A stretch of 64,000 nt of DNA from DATKPC01 sp035524275 (GCA_035524275.1 DATKPC010000089.1:1-64000), one strand, 5' to 3'; positions 54,555-64,000 are shown, numbered from the stretch's first letter. Notes: generated from the sequence alone by a model not told the origin. Made by a program: numbers and translations.

Positions 54555-56606
54555 CTATTTTTCGAGGAGCCGCCGGAAAGCGGCTTCGTCGATGACTTCG
54601 ATCCCCAGCTCGCGCGCCCGGTCCAGCTTCGAGCCTGCGTCGGCGCCGGCGACGACGAAGTTCGTCTTGCGTGACACCGAGCCGGCCACGCGCCCGCCGG
54701 CCGACTCGACGAGTTCCTTGGCGGCGTCGCGCGTGAAGTGTTCCAGCGTGCCCGTGAGCACGACGACCTTGCCGGAAAGCGGCCCGGCCGGAGCGGCGTG
54801 GGCCGCGCCCTCGTGCTCGTCGGCGATCGCGATGAATTCGCGCAGGCGCTCGATGATCTTGCGATTGTGCGGCTCGCCGAGGAAACGCTCGATGGATTCC
54901 GCGACGACCGGCCCGACGTCCTCGACCTGCATGAAGTCCGCGGCGCCGGCCCGCAGCAGGCTCGCCAGATTTCCGAAGTGGCGCGCGAGCGCTGCGGCGG
55001 TCGCTTCCCCGACGTGGCGGATCCCCAGGCCATAGACGAATCGCGCGAGCGTCGGGGTGCGCGCCGCGGCAATCGCGCGGACCAGGTTGCCGGCCGAGCG
55101 TTCGCCCATCCGGTCCAGACCGGCCAGCGTCGCCGCGTCGAGCCCGAACAGGTCGGCCACGGAGCGTACCTGTCCGCCATCGACCAGTTGCTCCACGAGG
55201 CGCTCGCCGAGCCCATCGATGTCCAGCGCGCGTCGGCTCGCGAAATGCAGGACCGCCTGCTTGCGTTGCGCGGCGCAGAAAAGCCCGCCCGTGCAGCGCG
55301 CGATCGCCTCGTCGGCCGGCCTCTCGATCGCCGATCCGCACACCGGGCAGGCGGCCGGCATCACGAAGGGGCGCGCCGACGGCGGCCGGCGATCGGCGAC
55401 GACTCCTACGATTTCCGGGATGACGTCGCCGGCGCGCCGGACGATGACCGTGTCGCCGACATGGACGTCTTTGCGGCGCACCTCGTCCTCGTTGTGCAGC
55501 GTCGCGTTGGTCACCGTGACGCCGCCGACGGCCACCGGCGCCAGGCGCGCGACCGGCGTGATCGCACCGGTTCGCCCGACCTGCACATCGATGTCGAGCA
55601 CCTGCGTCATGACCTCCTGAGGCGGAAACTTGTGGGCGATCGCGAACCGCGGCGCACGGGACACGAAGCCGAGCCGCTCCCTCAGGTTCCGGTCGTCGAC
55701 CTTGTAGACGACGCCATCGATGTCGAACGGCAGCTTCTCGCGCTTGGCCTGGATCCCGCGATAGAAGCCGAGCAGGCCCTCGACGCCACGGGCAATCCGC
55801 CGCTCGCCGTTCACGGGCAGGCCGCTTCTCGCCAGCAGGTCCAGCGTGGCGGCATGCGACGGCGGCTCGATGATGCCGGCGAGCTCGCCGACGCCGTAGG
55901 CGAAGAACCGCAGCCGCCGTTGCGCCGTGATCTTCGGATCGAGCTGGCGCAGGCTGCCCGCCGCGGCGTTGCGCGGATTGGCGAACTCGTGCTCCTCGCG
56001 CTCGCGCTGCCGCGCATTGAGGCGGTCGAGGTCGGCGCGGAACATCAGGACCTCGCCGCGCACCTCGAGCACGGCCGGCGACAGCCCCGCGAGGCGAAGG
56101 GGAATGCCGTGGATCGTCCTCACGTTCGGCGTCACGTCCTCGCCCACCGTGCCGTCGCCGCGCGTCGCGGCGGCCACGAGGACGCCGTGCTCGTAGCGCA
56201 GGTTCACGGCAAGACCGTCGAACTTCAGCTCGCAGCAGTAGGTCACGTCCTCGTCCACGGAACGCCCGAGCGACGCGTCGCGCGCCAGGGCGTCGCGCAC
56301 CCGCTGGTCGAAGGCGCGAACCTCGTCGTCGTCGAGCGCGTTACCGAGCGAGAGCATCGGCACCGCGTGGCGCACGGAAGGCAGATCCGCACGGGCCGCG
56401 CCGCCGACGCGCTGCGTCGGCGAGTCGGCGGACGCCAGTTCCGGATGTTGCGCCTCGAGCTGCTCCAGCTCCCGCATCAGCCGGTCGTATTCGGCGTCCG
56501 GGATCAGCGGAGCGTCAAGCTCGTAGTAGGCGCGATTGTGCCGCTCGATGTCCTGTCGCAGCGCACGGACGCGCCGCGCGGCGGACGAATCGGCATCGAT
56601 GCGCAT
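54555..56606 (-). CDS. ligA: NAD-dependent DNA ligase LigA
   Basis: 683-residue replicative ligase. Adenylation domain with catalytic Lys128 (CCELKFDGLAVN), GDGTVGEDVT, OB fold (VGRTGAITPVARL), zinc finger CPVCGS with CTGG and FCAAQ, HhH domain, and C-terminal BRCT (LSGKVVVLTGTLEHFTRDAA). 20 bases downstream of zipA. Note: the fourth zinc ligand region reads GGLFCAAQRKQ, as usual. Confidence 0.97.
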   Translation of the reverse strand: MRIDADSSAARRVRALRQDIERHNRAYYELDAPLIPDAEYDRLMRELEQLEAQHPELASADSPTQRVGGAARADLPSVRHAVPMLSLGNALDDDEVRAFDQRVRDALARDASLGRSVDEDVTYCCELKFDGLAVNLRYEHGVLVAAATRGDGTVGEDVTPNVRTIHGIPLRLAGLSPAVLEVRGEVLMFRADLDRLNARQREREEHEFANPRNAAAGSLRQLDPKITAQRRLRFFAYGVGELAGIIEPPSHAATLDLLARSGLPVNGERRIARGVEGLLGFYRGIQAKREKLPFDIDGVVYKVDDRNLRERLGFVSRAPRFAIAHKFPPQEVMTQVLDIDVQVGRTGAITPVARLAPVAVGGVTVTNATLHNEDEVRRKDVHVGDTVIVRRAGDVIPEIVGVVADRRPPSARPFVMPAACPVCGSAIERPADEAIARCTGGLFCAAQRKQAVLHFASRRALDIDGLGERLVEQLVDGGQVRSVADLFGLDAATLAGLDRMGERSAGNLVRAIAAARTPTLARFVYGLGIRHVGEATAAALARHFGNLASLLRAGAADFMQVEDVGPVVAESIERFLGEPHNRKIIERLREFIAIADEHEGAAHAAPAGPLSGKVVVLTGTLEHFTRDAAKELVESAGGRVAGSVSRKTNFVVAGADAGSKLDRARELGIEVIDEAAFRRLLEK

Positions 56607-56626
56607 CGGCGATCGTCGCGCAGCGG

Positions 56627-57865
56627 CTAGGTATAGAGGCGCTGCGCGCGCAGTCCCGCCGGCTCGATGCCGGCGGCGCGCATCTCGCCGTACAGCCGGG
56701 CGAGCTGCGCCTCGATCGTCGCGAGCGACGCGCCGTCGATCGGTCGACCGTTGTCGTCGACGACGCGCGCGACCAGGGCTTCGGTCATCTGCAACCCGGC
56801 AGCGAACATCTGGCGCAGCGGATCCGCGTCCGCCGGCGCGATCGGCACGTCGAGTTCCAGCTGCAGGCTCGCCGCACGCGCCTCCGGCGCCGCCAGCGTG
56901 AACATGCGCCGCCCGGCCTCGTCGTAGCGGACCCAGCGCAGCGCACCGGTGGACACGAGGTCGACGGCGGCGGCCGCGTCGGCCACCTGGTTCGCCGTCC
57001 ACGTCCCCTGCGACGGCTCGAGCGTCAGTCCGATGCGGACGTCGAATCGGCTGCACAGGCGATCGAGTTCCGCGGCCTGCGTCGCGACCCGCGCGACATC
57101 GGGCGGGTCGAAATCGGCGTCGAGCGCGAGCGCAACCTGCTGGACCGCGGCAACGAGGCGCGTCAGCTCCGGCTCGCCCAGCGTGTGCCGGCGCGACGCC
57201 AGCTGCGCCGCGACGAGCACGTCGCTGTAGAAGCCGAAGCGGTCCGGCCTGCGCCATTGCTGCGCCCGCGCATCCCAGACGACCAGGTGGATCGGCGTCG
57301 GAAGCAGTCCGGGCGTCAACCGGGTCGCCGCGTCGTAGACCGCGACACCGTCGACCGCGTGCGCACAGCGCAATTCGACCGCGAAATCCAGCAGCGGATC
57401 CTCGACCCATTCGTGCGATGCCGCCTGCGCCGCGGCCGCGCCGCCCGCCCCTGCGATCGGTGCCGGCGCGCCCATCGATGGCCCGCGGCGGTCGCGAACC
57501 GATGCGGCGAGTGCCGGCGGCAGCGTCGGTTCGCGGCGGACCGCTGCCGGGCCGCCGGCGGCAGCCGGCGCCGCGCCAGGCGTTCGGACTTCCGCCTCCG
57601 GTACCGGGCCGCCGACGTCGCTCGGCTCCCTCGTCAGCTGCGGCTCGACACGCGCCAGGCGCACGGTCGACGGCGGCGCCTCCCACGACGGCGGCCGCGG
57701 AGACGGGTCCGCGTCGCCGCCGGCGAGCAGCGCATCGCCGACCCCGCTACGCAGGTCGGCGCTGAACTGCCGCAGCGTCCTGCGTTCCTGCCACTTGCCG
57801 TAGGCGAACAAACCTGCCAGCAGGACGCCGGCGAACGCGAGTAACGCCAGTTGCAGGTCGCTCAT
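56627..57865 (-). CDS. zipA: Cell division protein ZipA-like
   Basis: 412-residue inner-membrane protein. N-terminal anchor (LQLALLAFAGVLLAGLFAYG), a Pro/Ala-rich linker (50-150) and a C-terminal ZipA FtsZ-binding-like domain (about 270-390; FDVRIGLTLEPSQG, LVARVVDDNGRPID). The family is weakly conserved, so identification leans on the smc-zipA-ligA order found in betaproteobacteria. 32 bases downstream of smc. Confidence 0.85.
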   Translation of the reverse strand: MSDLQLALLAFAGVLLAGLFAYGKWQERRTLRQFSADLRSGVGDALLAGGDADPSPRPPSWEAPPSTVRLARVEPQLTREPSDVGGPVPEAEVRTPGAAPAAAGGPAAVRREPTLPPALAASVRDRRGPSMGAPAPIAGAGGAAAAQAASHEWVEDPLLDFAVELRCAHAVDGVAVYDAATRLTPGLLPTPIHLVVWDARAQQWRRPDRFGFYSDVLVAAQLASRRHTLGEPELTRLVAAVQQVALALDADFDPPDVARVATQAAELDRLCSRFDVRIGLTLEPSQGTWTANQVADAAAAVDLVSTGALRWVRYDEAGRRMFTLAAPEARAASLQLELDVPIAPADADPLRQMFAAGLQMTEALVARVVDDNGRPIDGASLATIEAQLARLYGEMRAAGIEPAGLRAQRLYT

Positions 57866-57897
57866 GGGCTCGGGATTCGTCGGGCTCGACCGCCGGG

Positions 57898-60800
57898 TCA
57901 GGCTCCCTCGACCGCCGCCAGCTGGACGGCGCTGTCGATATCGACCGCGACGATACGCGACACGCCCTGCTCCTGCATCGTCACGCCGACGAGCTGCTCC
58001 GCGAGCTCCATCGCGATCTTGTTGTGGGTGATGAACAGGAACTGCGTACCGCTCGTCATGACCCGCACCAGGCGACAGAAGCGCTCGGTGTTCGCGTCGT
58101 CGAGCGGCGCGTCGACCTCGTCGAGAAGGCAGAACGGCGCCGGATTGAGCTTGAACATCGCGAACACGAGCGCGAGCGCGGTCAACGCCTTTTCGCCGCC
58201 CGACAGCAGGTGGATCGTGCTGTTGCGCTTCCCCGGCGGCTGGGCCATCACCTGGACGCCGGCGTCCAGGATCTCGTCGCCCGTCATCACGAGCTTGGCT
58301 TCGCCTCCGCCGAACAGCGTCGGAAAGAGTTCGCCGAACTGCGAATTGACCTGGTCGAAGGTCTTTTGCAGCAAGTCGCGGGTTTCGCGGTCGATCTTGC
58401 GGATCGCATCCTCGAGGGTTCCGATCGCCGTCTTCAGGTCGGTCGACTGCGCGTCGAGGAACGTGCGGCGCTCGGTCGCGGAGCGAAGTTCCTCGAGCGC
58501 CGCGAGGTTCACGGCGCCGAGGTCCGCGATCGCGCCGGCAAGGCGGGTGACTTCCGCCTGCAGCGCCGGCGCGCGTGTCGTGTCCTTGAGCAGCGGCATC
58601 AGTTCCGCCTCGTTGGCCCCCGACTCCGCGAGCTGCTGCTGGAACTGCTCGACCGCCAGGCGGGCGGCCTGCTCCTTCAGTTGCAGTTCGGTGATCCGAT
58701 CGCGCAACGGTCCGAGCTCCCGCTCGGTCACGAGGCGACGCTCGTCGATGGCCCGCAGGCGCTGCGCCAGGTCCTCGTGCCGGCTGCGCGCCTCGCGCAG
58801 CGCCTCCTCGGCCCGGGCCCGTCCGTCGAGCAGGTCGGCCAAGCCGGCACGCGCGGCGCTGTCGTCGAGCCGCGCCTGCTCGAGTTGCGCCTGGTCGACT
58901 TCGGCGGCGAGCCGGACCGCATCGGCCGCCGCGACCGAAATGCCGTGCGCGACGTCCTGCGCGCGCGTGCGCGTCGCGCCGAGCTCGAACTCGACGCGCT
59001 GAAGCTCGGCCCCGAGAGCGCGACTTGCCTCGCGCGCCTCGCGCAGGCTGCGATCCGCATCCTCGTACGCGCCGCGCGATGTCTCGACAGCCTCCTGGCG
59101 CGCGGCAAGTTCCTGGTCCAGGTCCTGGAACCGCTGCTCCGCGTCGCGACGCTGCTCCTCCAGCTCGCTCTCCTGCGCATGGATCTCGCGCAATTCGTCG
59201 GCAATCTGCCCCGAACGATGCTGAACGCGGCTCACCAGCTCCTCGAGCCGAACGAGTTCGATCTGCAGCGCATGCAGCCGGGCGCGATTCTCCTCGACGG
59301 CGCGCCGCGCCGCGGCGAGGGCTTCGTCGGCGGCGCGAACGGCGGATTCCGCGCGCACCGCCTCGGTCGTCGCGCCTTCGAGCACGAGCGCCTGGGCGCG
59401 AGTCTCGCGCTCCAGCGAGTCGATTTCCTGGCGTCGCGCGAGCAGGCCCGCCTTGCGGTCGTCCGGCGCGTGGAAGTGGACGGCATAGCGCGAGACCCGA
59501 TGGCCGGCCCGCGTCACGAATTGCCCGCCGACCGGCAAGCGCGCGCGCTGCGCGAGGCCGGTGGCCACGTCGTCGACGATGAAGACACCGGCCAGCCAAT
59601 CGGACAGCATCGCCGGAAGGCTCGCATCGTGTCCGCGGACCTTCGACGCCAGCGCGTCGAACCCGGCGAATTCCGGCTGCGGGCGCGCGACGGCATCGGT
59701 CGCGCTGAAGAAGGCGAGACGGGCCGGCGGCGCGGTGCCGGCAAGTCCGCCGAGTCCGTCGAGGTGGCCGACTTCGAGCGCTTCGATCCGCTCCCGCAGC
59801 AGCGACTCGAAGGCCGACTCCCATCCCGCCTCGACCTGCAGCTTGCGGAACAGCTTCGGCAGCCCGTCGAGCCCCTGCGCGCGCAGCCACGGATCGAGTC
59901 GCTCGTCGGCCTCGACGTTGTGCTGGATCTCCTTGGCGGCATGCAGCCGGGCCTGCAGCCGCGCCAGGGCTTCGGTCTGCGCGGCGCGATCCGCGGCCGT
60001 GGCCTGACGGGCCTCGTGCGAACGCTCGAGTGCGGCCTCGGCATCGACGCGGCGCGCTTCGTGTTCCTCGGCGGTCGCCTGCAGGCGCTCGACCTCGGTC
60101 TTCAGTTGCGCGAGCCGCGCCTCGTCCGGGGTTCCCAGCGAACGACGCTCCTCGTGGAGCCGATCGCGACGCTGCGCCAGCGCGGAAAGTTGCCGTTCGA
60201 CCGCGTGGCCGCGCTCGCCGGCGTCCTCGATGGCCCGCTCGGTCGCGGCGGCCTGCGCGCGCAGTCCCGTGAGATGCTCGCGCGCCTCGTGGTACGCGGA
60301 CTCGAAGCCCGGCAGCTTCGCGTCGTGCTCGGCAGCGATCTCGCGCGCCTCGACGAGCGCGCGCTCCAGGTCCTGCACGGTCCGCTCGAGTTGCGCCGCC
60401 CTGGCCTGCAGTTCGTCGTGCTCGGCCTGGCGCCGCCCGCGGGTCTGGTTCAATGCCTCGATCTGGTGCGTCAATCTGGCCCGGCTGTCGACGATCAGGC
60501 GGATCTCCGACTCCAGCCGTCCGATCTGCGCGTTGACCTGCAACAGGTCGCCATGGGCCGCATGGACCGCGTCGCCGCCGGTCACGTGAGCTGCCCGGAC
60601 GTCCTCCAGTTCGCGCTCGGTCGCGCGCAATGCCGCGGTGGACCGCTCCAGCGCGACGGCAGCGCCATCGGCGTCCGCTGCCGCGCGCGCGCGCTCGTTT
60701 TCGGCGTCGCGGCGGCGCACCAGCCAGTGCAGATGCTGGTGCTGGTCGTGCCGCCCCTTGAGGTCGTGATACTGCTGCGCGACCGCGGCCTGCTGCTCGA

Positions 60801-61422
60801 GTTTGCCGATCTGGCCCTCGAGTTCCCGCAGGATGTCTTCGACCCGCGTCAGGTTGTCGCGCGTGTCGCCGAGCCGGTTCTCCGTCTCGCGGCGCCGCTC
60901 CTTGTATTTCGAGACGCCCGCCGCCTCCTCCAGGAAGACGCGCAGGTCCTCCGGGCGCGCCTCGATGATCCGCGAGATCATGCCCTGGCCGATGATGGCG
61001 TAGGCGCGCGGGCCCAGGCCGGTGCCGAGGAACATGTCCTGGACGTCGCGCCGCCGGACCGTCTGGTTGTTGATGTAGTAGCTCGACGCGCCGTCGCGCG
61101 TCAGCACGCGCTTGACGGAGACCTCGGCGAAGCGGCCCCATTCGCCGGTCAGGCGCCCGTCGCTGTTGTCGAACGTCAGCTCGACGCTGGCGCGCCCCGC
61201 CGGCTTGCGGTTCGCGGAACCGTTGAAGATGACGTCCTGCATCGACTCGCCGCGCAACTCGGCCGCCTTGGACTCGCCAAGTACCCAGCGGACGGCATCC
61301 ATGACGTTCGACTTGCCGCAGCCATTGGGGCCGACGACGCCGACGAGCGACCCCGGGACGTCGATCTGCGTCGGATCGACAAAGGATTTGAAGCCGGCGA
61401 GCTTGATCTGCCGTAGATGCAC
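57898..61422 (-). CDS. smc: Chromosome segregation protein SMC
   Basis: 1174-residue SMC ATPase. Walker A GPNGCGKSNVMDAVRW near residue 31; long coiled coils; hinge near 520-640 (AGWESAFESLLRERIEALEV, LPVGGQFVTRAGHRVSRYA); signature LLSGGEKALTALALVF and Walker B FCLLDEVDAPLDDANTERF near 1080-1120. Full length. scpA/scpB are not in the window. Divergent from queF. Confidence 0.97.
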   Translation of the reverse strand: MHLRQIKLAGFKSFVDPTQIDVPGSLVGVVGPNGCGKSNVMDAVRWVLGESKAAELRGESMQDVIFNGSANRKPAGRASVELTFDNSDGRLTGEWGRFAEVSVKRVLTRDGASSYYINNQTVRRRDVQDMFLGTGLGPRAYAIIGQGMISRIIEARPEDLRVFLEEAAGVSKYKERRRETENRLGDTRDNLTRVEDILRELEGQIGKLEQQAAVAQQYHDLKGRHDQHQHLHWLVRRRDAENERARAAADADGAAVALERSTAALRATERELEDVRAAHVTGGDAVHAAHGDLLQVNAQIGRLESEIRLIVDSRARLTHQIEALNQTRGRRQAEHDELQARAAQLERTVQDLERALVEAREIAAEHDAKLPGFESAYHEAREHLTGLRAQAAATERAIEDAGERGHAVERQLSALAQRRDRLHEERRSLGTPDEARLAQLKTEVERLQATAEEHEARRVDAEAALERSHEARQATAADRAAQTEALARLQARLHAAKEIQHNVEADERLDPWLRAQGLDGLPKLFRKLQVEAGWESAFESLLRERIEALEVGHLDGLGGLAGTAPPARLAFFSATDAVARPQPEFAGFDALASKVRGHDASLPAMLSDWLAGVFIVDDVATGLAQRARLPVGGQFVTRAGHRVSRYAVHFHAPDDRKAGLLARRQEIDSLERETRAQALVLEGATTEAVRAESAVRAADEALAAARRAVEENRARLHALQIELVRLEELVSRVQHRSGQIADELREIHAQESELEEQRRDAEQRFQDLDQELAARQEAVETSRGAYEDADRSLREAREASRALGAELQRVEFELGATRTRAQDVAHGISVAAADAVRLAAEVDQAQLEQARLDDSAARAGLADLLDGRARAEEALREARSRHEDLAQRLRAIDERRLVTERELGPLRDRITELQLKEQAARLAVEQFQQQLAESGANEAELMPLLKDTTRAPALQAEVTRLAGAIADLGAVNLAALEELRSATERRTFLDAQSTDLKTAIGTLEDAIRKIDRETRDLLQKTFDQVNSQFGELFPTLFGGGEAKLVMTGDEILDAGVQVMAQPPGKRNSTIHLLSGGEKALTALALVFAMFKLNPAPFCLLDEVDAPLDDANTERFCRLVRVMTSGTQFLFITHNKIAMELAEQLVGVTMQEQGVSRIVAVDIDSAVQLAAVEGA

Positions 61423-61543
61423 GTTTTGCCGAGTCCGGGAACTGGCGCGCCGGCGTGCCCGGCTTGGCGCCGCAACGCGACTCGCGCTGCAATGCCAAGC
61501 GGTGCACCTGCCACGGATCCGGAGCGCCGGGTGGTCGAAAGTC

Positions 61544-61549
61544 TATAAT
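61544..61549 (+). promoter_or_regulatory. Candidate -10 element for queF-dapC
   Basis: TATAAT in the 275-base interval between smc and queF, about 150 bases before the queF ATG. No clear -35. It implies a long leader. Confidence 0.45.
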
Positions 61550-61634
61550 CATAGCCAACACCGGCTCGGGTTTCGTTCGTCCGTCCTTCGGTCGCAAGGC
61601 CGGCGTGCGTGTCGAACTGCGGGTTGGACCACCC

Positions 61635-61667
61635 GATCCGCTCCAGGCCCTCGGCGAGGGCGGATCC
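61635..61667 (+). other. Hairpin in the queF leader
   Basis: Inner stem GCCCTC-GGC-GAGGGC (61647-61661) with flanking GATCC/GGATC arms that can extend it across a seven-base bulge. It ends about 30 bases before the queF start. I do not recognise a preQ1 riboswitch consensus. Confidence 0.4.
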
Positions 61668-61697
61668 AATTACGCGATTCCGTCATCCATCGCCGTC

Positions 61698-62117
61698 ATG
61701 ACCACCCGTCCCCGTCGAAAGCTCGAAACCTTCCCGAACCCGGCCGCTGGCCGCGATTACGTCATCCACATCGACGCGCCGGAATTCACGTGCCTGTGCC
61801 CGCTCACCGGCCAGCCCGACTTTGCGCGCCTCGTGCTCGACTACATACCGGACCGCCACTGCGTCGAGTTGAAGAGTCTCAAGCTCTTCCTCTGGTCGTA
61901 CCGCGACCGCGGCGCGTTCCACGAGGCGGTCACCAACGAGATCCTGGAGGAAATCGCGGGCGTGCTGAAGCCGCGGTTCGCGCGCCTCAGCGCGCACTGG
62001 TACGTCCGCGGCGGCATCTTCACGACCGTCGTGGCCGAGCACCGCAAGCGAGGCTGGAAGTCGACGCCGTACGTCGACCTCGGTCGCATCGAATCGGCCG
62101 ACGCCAGCCACCGATGA
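61698..62117 (+). CDS. queF: NADPH-dependent preQ0 reductase QueF (short type)
   Basis: 139-residue unimodular QueF that reduces 7-cyano-7-deazaguanine to preQ1 for queuosine. Nucleophile Cys34 and Asp41 in TCLCPLTGQPDFARL; substrate motif ELKSLKLFLWSYRDRGAFHE. ATG 61698 gives the family N-terminus. Its stop overlaps the dapC start (ATGA), an unexpected coupling of tRNA modification to lysine synthesis. Confidence 0.95.
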   Translation: MTTRPRRKLETFPNPAAGRDYVIHIDAPEFTCLCPLTGQPDFARLVLDYIPDRHCVELKSLKLFLWSYRDRGAFHEAVTNEILEEIAGVLKPRFARLSAHWYVRGGIFTTVVAEHRKRGWKSTPYVDLGRIESADASHR

Positions 62118-63301
62118 ATCCGGACCTGGACCGGCTGCAGCCGTATCCGTTCGAGCGCCTCAGGGCGTTGCTGGCGGGTGTCGTGCCGCCGGCGGGCTTC
62201 GAGCCGACGATCCTGTCGATCGGCGAGCCGAAGCACCCGACGCCCCGGTTCATCGTCGAGGCGCTGTGCGGGGCGGTCGGCGGGCTGTCGAGCTATCCGG
62301 CGACAGCCGGTGAGCCGCGGCTGCGCGAGGCGATCGCGGCATGGGTCGCGCGCCGCTACGCGATCCCGGCGCCCGATCCGCAGCGGGAGGTGCTGCCGGT
62401 CAGCGGCTCGCGCGAGGCGCTGTTTGCGTTCGCGCAGGCGGTCGTCGGCCGGCGCGCCGGCGCGCGCGTCGCGATGCCCAATCCGTTCTACCAGATCTAC
62501 GAAGGGGCCGCGCTGCTGGCCGGCGCCGATCCGCTGTACCTGCCGACGACGGCCGACAACGGCTTCCGGGTCGATTTCTCGCGGGTTCCGGACGCCGAAT
62601 GGGCGAACGTGCAGGTGGCCTATGTCTGTTCGCCCGGCAACCCGACCGGCGAGGTGCTGACGCTCGAGGACTGGAAGCTGCTCTTCGAGCTGTCTGACCG
62701 CCATGGCTTCGTGATAGCCGCCGACGAGTGCTACTCCGAAATCTACTTCGACGATGCACCGCCGCTGGGCGCGCTGCAGGCGGCACGGATGCTGGGTCGG
62801 GCCGGATACCCGCGGCTGGTCTCGTTCGGCAGCCTCTCGAAACGCTCCAGCGTCCCCGGCCTGCGCTCCGGCTTCGTGGTCGGCGACGCCGCGCTCGTCA
62901 GCCGCTTCCTGCTTTACCGTACCTACCACGGCGCCGCGCTCGGCCCCCCGATCCAGGCGGCGAGCGTCGCGGCATGGGGCGACGAGGAGCACGTCGCGGA
63001 GAACCGCCGCCTCTACGACGCGAAGTTCCGCGCCGTGCTGCCGGTCATCGCGGCCGCGCTGCCGGTCGAGCGTCCGCCAGCAGCGTTCTACCTGTGGTTG
63101 CGGACGCCGATCGACGATGCGGAGTTTGCCCGCCGCCTCTACGCGGAATCGAACGTGACCGTGCTGCCCGGCAGCTTCCTCGGTCGCGACGTCGACGGAG
63201 TGAATCCCGGCCGCGGCTACGTCCGGGTCGCGCTCGTCGACGTCGAGGCGCGCGTCGTGGCCGCCGCGCACCGGATCGCCGATCTCGCACGGCGCCTTTA
63301 A
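62114..63301 (+). CDS. dapC: Succinyldiaminopimelate transaminase DapC
   Basis: 395-residue PLP aminotransferase of lysine/meso-DAP synthesis. ILSIGEPKHPTP, YPATAGEPRLREAI, CSPGNPTGEV, DECYSEIYF, PLP-Lys in FGSLSKRSSVPGLRSG, C-terminal RVALVDVEA. The protein matches DapC rather than general AspC types, supported by dapD downstream (8-base gap). Confidence 0.94.
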   Translation: MNPDLDRLQPYPFERLRALLAGVVPPAGFEPTILSIGEPKHPTPRFIVEALCGAVGGLSSYPATAGEPRLREAIAAWVARRYAIPAPDPQREVLPVSGSREALFAFAQAVVGRRAGARVAMPNPFYQIYEGAALLAGADPLYLPTTADNGFRVDFSRVPDAEWANVQVAYVCSPGNPTGEVLTLEDWKLLFELSDRHGFVIAADECYSEIYFDDAPPLGALQAARMLGRAGYPRLVSFGSLSKRSSVPGLRSGFVVGDAALVSRFLLYRTYHGAALGPPIQAASVAAWGDEEHVAENRRLYDAKFRAVLPVIAAALPVERPPAAFYLWLRTPIDDAEFARRLYAESNVTVLPGSFLGRDVDGVNPGRGYVRVALVDVEARVVAAAHRIADLARRL

Positions 63302-63309
63302 GGAACAGG

Positions 63310-64000
63310 ATGGACATGGAAAAGACGATCGAGGAAGCCTGGGAGAACCGGGCGTCGCTGTCGCCCGGCTCGGCGCCGGCCCCGGTTCGCGCGGCGGTCG
63401 AGGCCGTGATCGACGGACTCGACCGCGGGCGGCTGCGCGTCGCCGAGCGTCGCGACGGGCCCGGACCCCGCTGGCACGTGCACCAGTGGATCAAGAAGGC
63501 CGTCCTGCTGTCGTTCCGGCTGCAGGACAACCGGGTCATGGCATCGGGCCCCGACGCCATGACGCGCTATTTCGACAAGGTCGAGACGAAATTCGCCCGC
63601 TATTCGGAGCAGGACTTCCGCGACGGCGGCTTCCGTGTCGTGCCGCCGGCCGTCGCGCGTCGCGGAGCGTACATCGCCCGCAACGTCGTGCTGATGCCGT
63701 CGTACGTGAACATCGGCGCCTACGTCGACGAGGGAACGATGGTCGACACGTGGGCGACGGTCGGATCCTGCGCCCAGATCGGCCGCAACGTGCACCTGTC
63801 GGGCGGCGTAGGCATCGGGGGCGTCCTGGAGCCGGTCCAGGCCGGTCCGACCATCATCGAGGACAACTGCTTCATCGGGGCGCGGTCCGAGATCGTCGAG
63901 GGCGTCGTCGTCGAGGAGAACTCGGTCGTCTCGATGGGCGTGTTCATCGGCGCCAGCACGCGGATCTACGACCGGGCGACCGGTGAGATCCACTACGGCC
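63310..64000 (+). CDS. dapD: Tetrahydrodipicolinate N-succinyltransferase, 5' part
   Basis: Cut by the window end; 230 codons visible of about 275. Converts tetrahydrodipicolinate and succinyl-CoA to the N-succinyl keto acid that DapC then transaminates. WIKKAVLLSFRLQDNR, the RGAYIARNVVLMPSYVNIGA hexapeptide entry, GTMVDTWATVGSCAQIG, HLSGGVGIGGVLEP and GARSEIVEGVVV are hallmarks. AGGA lies five bases before ATG 63310; a second ATG at 63316 is possible. Confidence 0.95.
   Translation, partial: MDMEKTIEEAWENRASLSPGSAPAPVRAAVEAVIDGLDRGRLRVAERRDGPGPRWHVHQWIKKAVLLSFRLQDNRVMASGPDAMTRYFDKVETKFARYSEQDFRDGGFRVVPPAVARRGAYIARNVVLMPSYVNIGAYVDEGTMVDTWATVGSCAQIGRNVHLSGGVGIGGVLEPVQAGPTIIEDNCFIGARSEIVEGVVVEENSVVSMGVFIGASTRIYDRATGEIHYG

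Noticed and set aside
61423..61697. preQ1 riboswitch upstream of queF
   Set aside because: The A-rich tail and loop consensus of known preQ1 classes were not seen; only a generic hairpin was kept.

Overview
The window is high-GC proteobacterial chromosome. Gene order (rpsB-tsf-pyrH-frr-uppS-cdsA-rseP-bamA-skp-lpxD-fabZ-lpxA-lpxB-rnhB, smc-zipA-ligA, queF-dapC-dapD, guaBA) and the content of a Knallgas-type hox/hyp cluster point to a betaproteobacterium, probably Burkholderiales-like. The genus cannot be fixed from the sequence alone. No rRNA, tRNA, IS element, prophage or CRISPR array was seen.

Region 1 (1-20556) is a nearly complete membrane-bound [NiFe] uptake hydrogenase locus: hoxG (3' part)-hupE-hoxZ-hoxM-hoxL-hoxO-hoxQ-hoxR-hoxT-hoxV-hypA-hypB-hypF-hypC-hypD-hypE-hoxX-hoxA-hoxB-hoxC, with hoxJ convergent at the end. 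It encodes the catalytic large subunit, the cytochrome b that passes electrons to quinone, the dedicated maturases, and the Hyp proteins that build the NiFe(CN)2CO site. It also encodes HoxX, which supplies CO aerobically, and an H2-sensing circuit: regulatory hydrogenase HoxBC, kinase HoxJ and NtrC-type regulator HoxA. Many junctions overlap by a few bases. The hoxT/hoxV junction has a short tandem repeat with an in-frame stop.

Region 2 (20557-22277) is an accessory, decaying patch. It holds a hotdog thioesterase divergent from a chimeric TetR/SDR reading frame, followed by a second SDR remnant with an internal deletion.

Region 3 (22278-33371) holds guaBA, a DUF4124 lipoprotein-like secreted protein, ratA-rnfH divergent from smpB, ppsA divergent from its regulatory kinase ppsR, a cyclopropane fatty acid synthase gene with a perfect 16-bp palindrome just upstream, and a SpoU/TrmH methyltransferase.

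Region 4 (33368-46766, minus strand) is the translation and envelope biogenesis superoperon, from rpsB to rnhB and the methyltransferase. dxr, often found between cdsA and rseP, is missing here.

Region 5 (47010-64000) carries map-glnD, a chromosomal KfrA-like coiled-coil DNA-binding protein, a BON-domain protein, def-mtnP-ligA-zipA-smc on the minus strand, and queF-dapC-dapD (cut by the window end).
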